From: an uncultured Acidobacteriaceae bacterium
GTDB lineage: Bacteria > Acidobacteriota > Terriglobia > Terriglobales > Acidobacteriaceae
NCBI GenBank assembly: GCA_903842845.1
Contig: CAIMNN010000511.1
Location: 1-8,226, forward strand
Reading direction: 5' to 3'
DNA: 8,226 bases
In this document: positions 6,678-8,226 of the stretch, one piece after another
Position numbering within the stretch: the first letter of the stretch is position 1
How the letters are laid out: each line of letters opens with the position of its first letter
Translations under genes and position numbers: made by a program
The notes under the pieces: model-generated
The model's database searches: none
The model's input: only the letters and a program-made list of their open reading frames with translations
Told to the model about the DNA's origin: nothing

Positions 6678-8105
6678 ATGTCCACCTTATATATTGTTGT
6701 TCTTGCCGTGATAACGGTTGCGCTGCTGAGTGTGGCGATACAGCGGGCTTTCATGGTCAAAAGCAAGGCCGATTATCTGGTGGCCGGGCGGAGCTTGCCA
6801 GCGTTTGTGCTGGTGCTGACGCTGCTGACATCGTGGATCGGGGCGGGGAGCCTGTTTGCGGGGGCGGAGAGTGCTTATAAGAATGGCGTTGGGGCGCTTT
6901 GGATTCCGGCGGGCGGTTGGGTTGGGCTGCTGCTGATCTACTTTATTGCTCCTCGGGCGCGGCGGTTTGCGCAGTTCACACTGCCGGACCTGCTGGAGGT
7001 GCGGTACAACCAGACGGCGCGTGTGCTTGGCACGATAGCGATCTTGTTCGCGTACACGGCCATCACCAGTTACCAGTTCCGCGGCGGCGGCGATGTGCTG
7101 CATTTGATATTCCCTGATAACGTCAGCCCGGAGTTGGGGACGTGGATCATCGCGTGCTTTGTGATATTGACGACGGCGTTGGCGGGGATGAGTTCGGTTG
7201 CTTATATGGATGTGTTAATCGGGTCGCTGGTGACGACCATCTGCTTGATCGCGGCGCCGATGCTCTACTTCAAGGCGGGCGGCTGGGCGGGGCTTCATGC
7301 GGTGCTGCCGGAGACACACTTTCATCCGCTGGGGACAATCAACTTTACGCAGGCGATGGAGTTCTTTTTGCCGACGCTGCTGCTGATGCTGGGCAACCAG
7401 GTGATGTACCAGAAGTTTTTCTCGGCGAAGACGGAGCGCGACGCGAAGATATCGGTGGTTGGGTGGATAATCGGGACGGTCATATTGGAATCGCTGATTG
7501 TGGCGATTGCAATCTTCGGCTCGGCGCTGTTCCCGACGGGCGAGGTTGCGCTGCATCCGCGGGAGACGATTCCATATACTGCGCGCCATGGGTTGCCTGC
7601 GTTGATGGGCGCGCTGCTGCTGGGCGCGGTGTTTGCCAAAGTGATATCTACGGCGTCGAATTATCTGTTTTCGCCGGCGACGAATTTGGTGAATGATGTT
7701 TTTGTGCGCTACATCTGGCGCGACGCATCGAACAAGCGCGTCATCATCATCTCGCGTTTGATGGTGGTGCTGCTGGGCGCGTGGGCGCTTTATCAGGCGC
7801 TGTACGCGCAGAGCATTTTGGCGAAGATGCTGTATGCGTACACGATCTACTCGGCGGCGATTACGCCGGTGATACTGGCGGCGTTTTACTGGAAGCGCGT
7901 GACGGCGTGGGGAGCGGTGGCTTCGATTGCGGCGGGAACTGTTGTGACGCTGAGTTGGGATTATGTGCACGCGCTCTTCCCGGCGTGGATAGCTGAGCGG
8001 GATGCGATCTTCCCGGCGCTGGCTGCGTCGTTGGTGGCGCTGGTCGTGGTCAGCTTTGTGACGCCGAAGCCGTCGGAGAAACAGCTTGCGCAATTCGGCG
8101 GATAA
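6678..8105 (+). CDS. Sodium:solute symporter (SSF/SSS family), substrate unknown
   Basis: This 475-residue inner-membrane protein shows about 13 hydrophobic segments, the usual SSF topology: near 4-22, 41-62, 72-91, 115-132, 153-171, 176-197, 226-240, 258-282, 306-330, 357-376, 383-403, 408-426 and 442-462. The SSF core is recognisable. It includes LLTSWIGAGSLFAGAESAYKNG in two parts (49-60 and 61-70), an R-F-A-Q-F-T-L-P-D-L-L-E-V-R-Y loop (96-110), and AKVISTASNYL followed by ATNLVNDVF (320-342). S324-T325 align with the Ser-Thr pair that forms the Na2 sodium site in PutP, so sodium coupling is expected. The start is supported by GAGG (6667-6670) 7 nt before the ATG. Codons are strongly G+C-ending, more so than in the receptor. 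It is transcribed away from the receptor gene across the shared control region. Family members carry sugars, amino acids, organic acids or vitamins, and the sequence alone does not say which. Confidence 0.92.
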   Translation: MSTLYIVVLAVITVALLSVAIQRAFMVKSKADYLVAGRSLPAFVLVLTLLTSWIGAGSLFAGAESAYKNGVGALWIPAGGWVGLLLIYFIAPRARRFAQFTLPDLLEVRYNQTARVLGTIAILFAYTAITSYQFRGGGDVLHLIFPDNVSPELGTWIIACFVILTTALAGMSSVAYMDVLIGSLVTTICLIAAPMLYFKAGGWAGLHAVLPETHFHPLGTINFTQAMEFFLPTLLLMLGNQVMYQKFFSAKTERDAKISVVGWIIGTVILESLIVAIAIFGSALFPTGEVALHPRETIPYTARHGLPALMGALLLGAVFAKVISTASNYLFSPATNLVNDVFVRYIWRDASNKRVIIISRLMVVLLGAWALYQALYAQSILAKMLYAYTIYSAAITPVILAAFYWKRVTAWGAVASIAAGTVVTLSWDYVHALFPAWIAERDAIFPALAASLVALVVVSFVTPKPSEKQLAQFGG

Positions 8106-8140
8106 AGTACTGATGATTAGAGAGTGGCGCGAAACTTTGT

Positions 8141-8172
8141 CGGCTTCTGCTGAATCTAATTACCAGAAGCCG
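8141..8172 (+). terminator. Strong hairpin after the symporter gene, without a U-tract
   Basis: CGGCTTCTG (8141-8149) and CAGAAGCCG (8164-8172) form a perfect 9-bp stem with a 14-nt loop, starting 36 nt past the symporter stop. A stem this good is unlikely by chance in 120 bp. Neither strand has a T-run after it, so it may instead be an mRNA-end stabiliser or part of the control region of the next gene. The terminator label is tentative. Confidence 0.4.
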
Positions 8173-8226
8173 GGAAGTGAAATAGACCTGCGCGGACAAT
8201 GCGAAAATAGAAATTGATGAGCTTGA

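Noticed and set aside
7215..8093. 292-codon minus-strand open frame opposite the symporter
   Set aside because: The product is extremely Arg/His/Gln-rich, as expected from reading G+C-rich symporter codons backward; the plus-strand frame has clear membrane segments and SSF motifs.
8160..8226. Tail of a minus-strand gene entering from the right edge
   Set aside because: Two frames close within the hairpin loop after about 22 codons, but neither shows a recognisable C-terminus or clear coding bias; it cannot be judged without more sequence.
1..8226. Mobile elements, CRISPR arrays, tRNA or rRNA genes
   Set aside because: No transposase, terminal repeats, regularly spaced repeats, cloverleaf or rRNA-like sequence was seen; the only large-scale repetition is the two TPR paralogues.

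Overview
The window looks like chromosomal DNA from an Acidobacteriota member, most likely class Terriglobia (Acidobacteriaceae type). The grounds are moderately high G+C, a large Oar-like TonB-dependent receptor with an N-terminal carboxypeptidase-regulatory-like domain (a family greatly expanded in that phylum), and exported TPR proteins of the style common there. This assignment rests on recognising protein families, not on a database search.

Layout. From about 6208 down to the left edge, everything reads on the minus strand. First comes an outer-membrane receptor (6208 to 2735), followed by a strong intrinsic terminator (2680-2712). Then come two tandem paralogous exported TPR proteins (2612 to 1350 and 1286 to 72). 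Last is the start of a further gene that runs off the left edge. Only its signal peptide (1-88) is visible, and its start overlaps the end of the second TPR gene. All four products carry classical Sec signal peptides ending in A-x-A/Q or similar, so the cluster is devoted to the cell envelope.

To the right of a 469-bp intergenic region (6209-6677) a sodium:solute symporter gene (6678-8105) is transcribed divergently on the plus strand. The intergenic region holds a candidate promoter for the symporter, a nested inverted repeat that could be an operator, and a terminator-like hairpin. The last 121 bases (8106-8226) hold a perfect 9-bp-stem hairpin and no gene I can support.

Working model (inference). 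The receptor would import, or bind and move, an unknown substrate or protein across the outer membrane. The two TPR proteins would be periplasmic partners or scaffolds made from a related but separately tuned transcript, and the symporter would take a small solute across the inner membrane. No enzyme, transposon, CRISPR array, tRNA or rRNA is visible. The most interesting aspect is the receptor / TPR / TPR / exported-protein module, whose function the sequence does not reveal.
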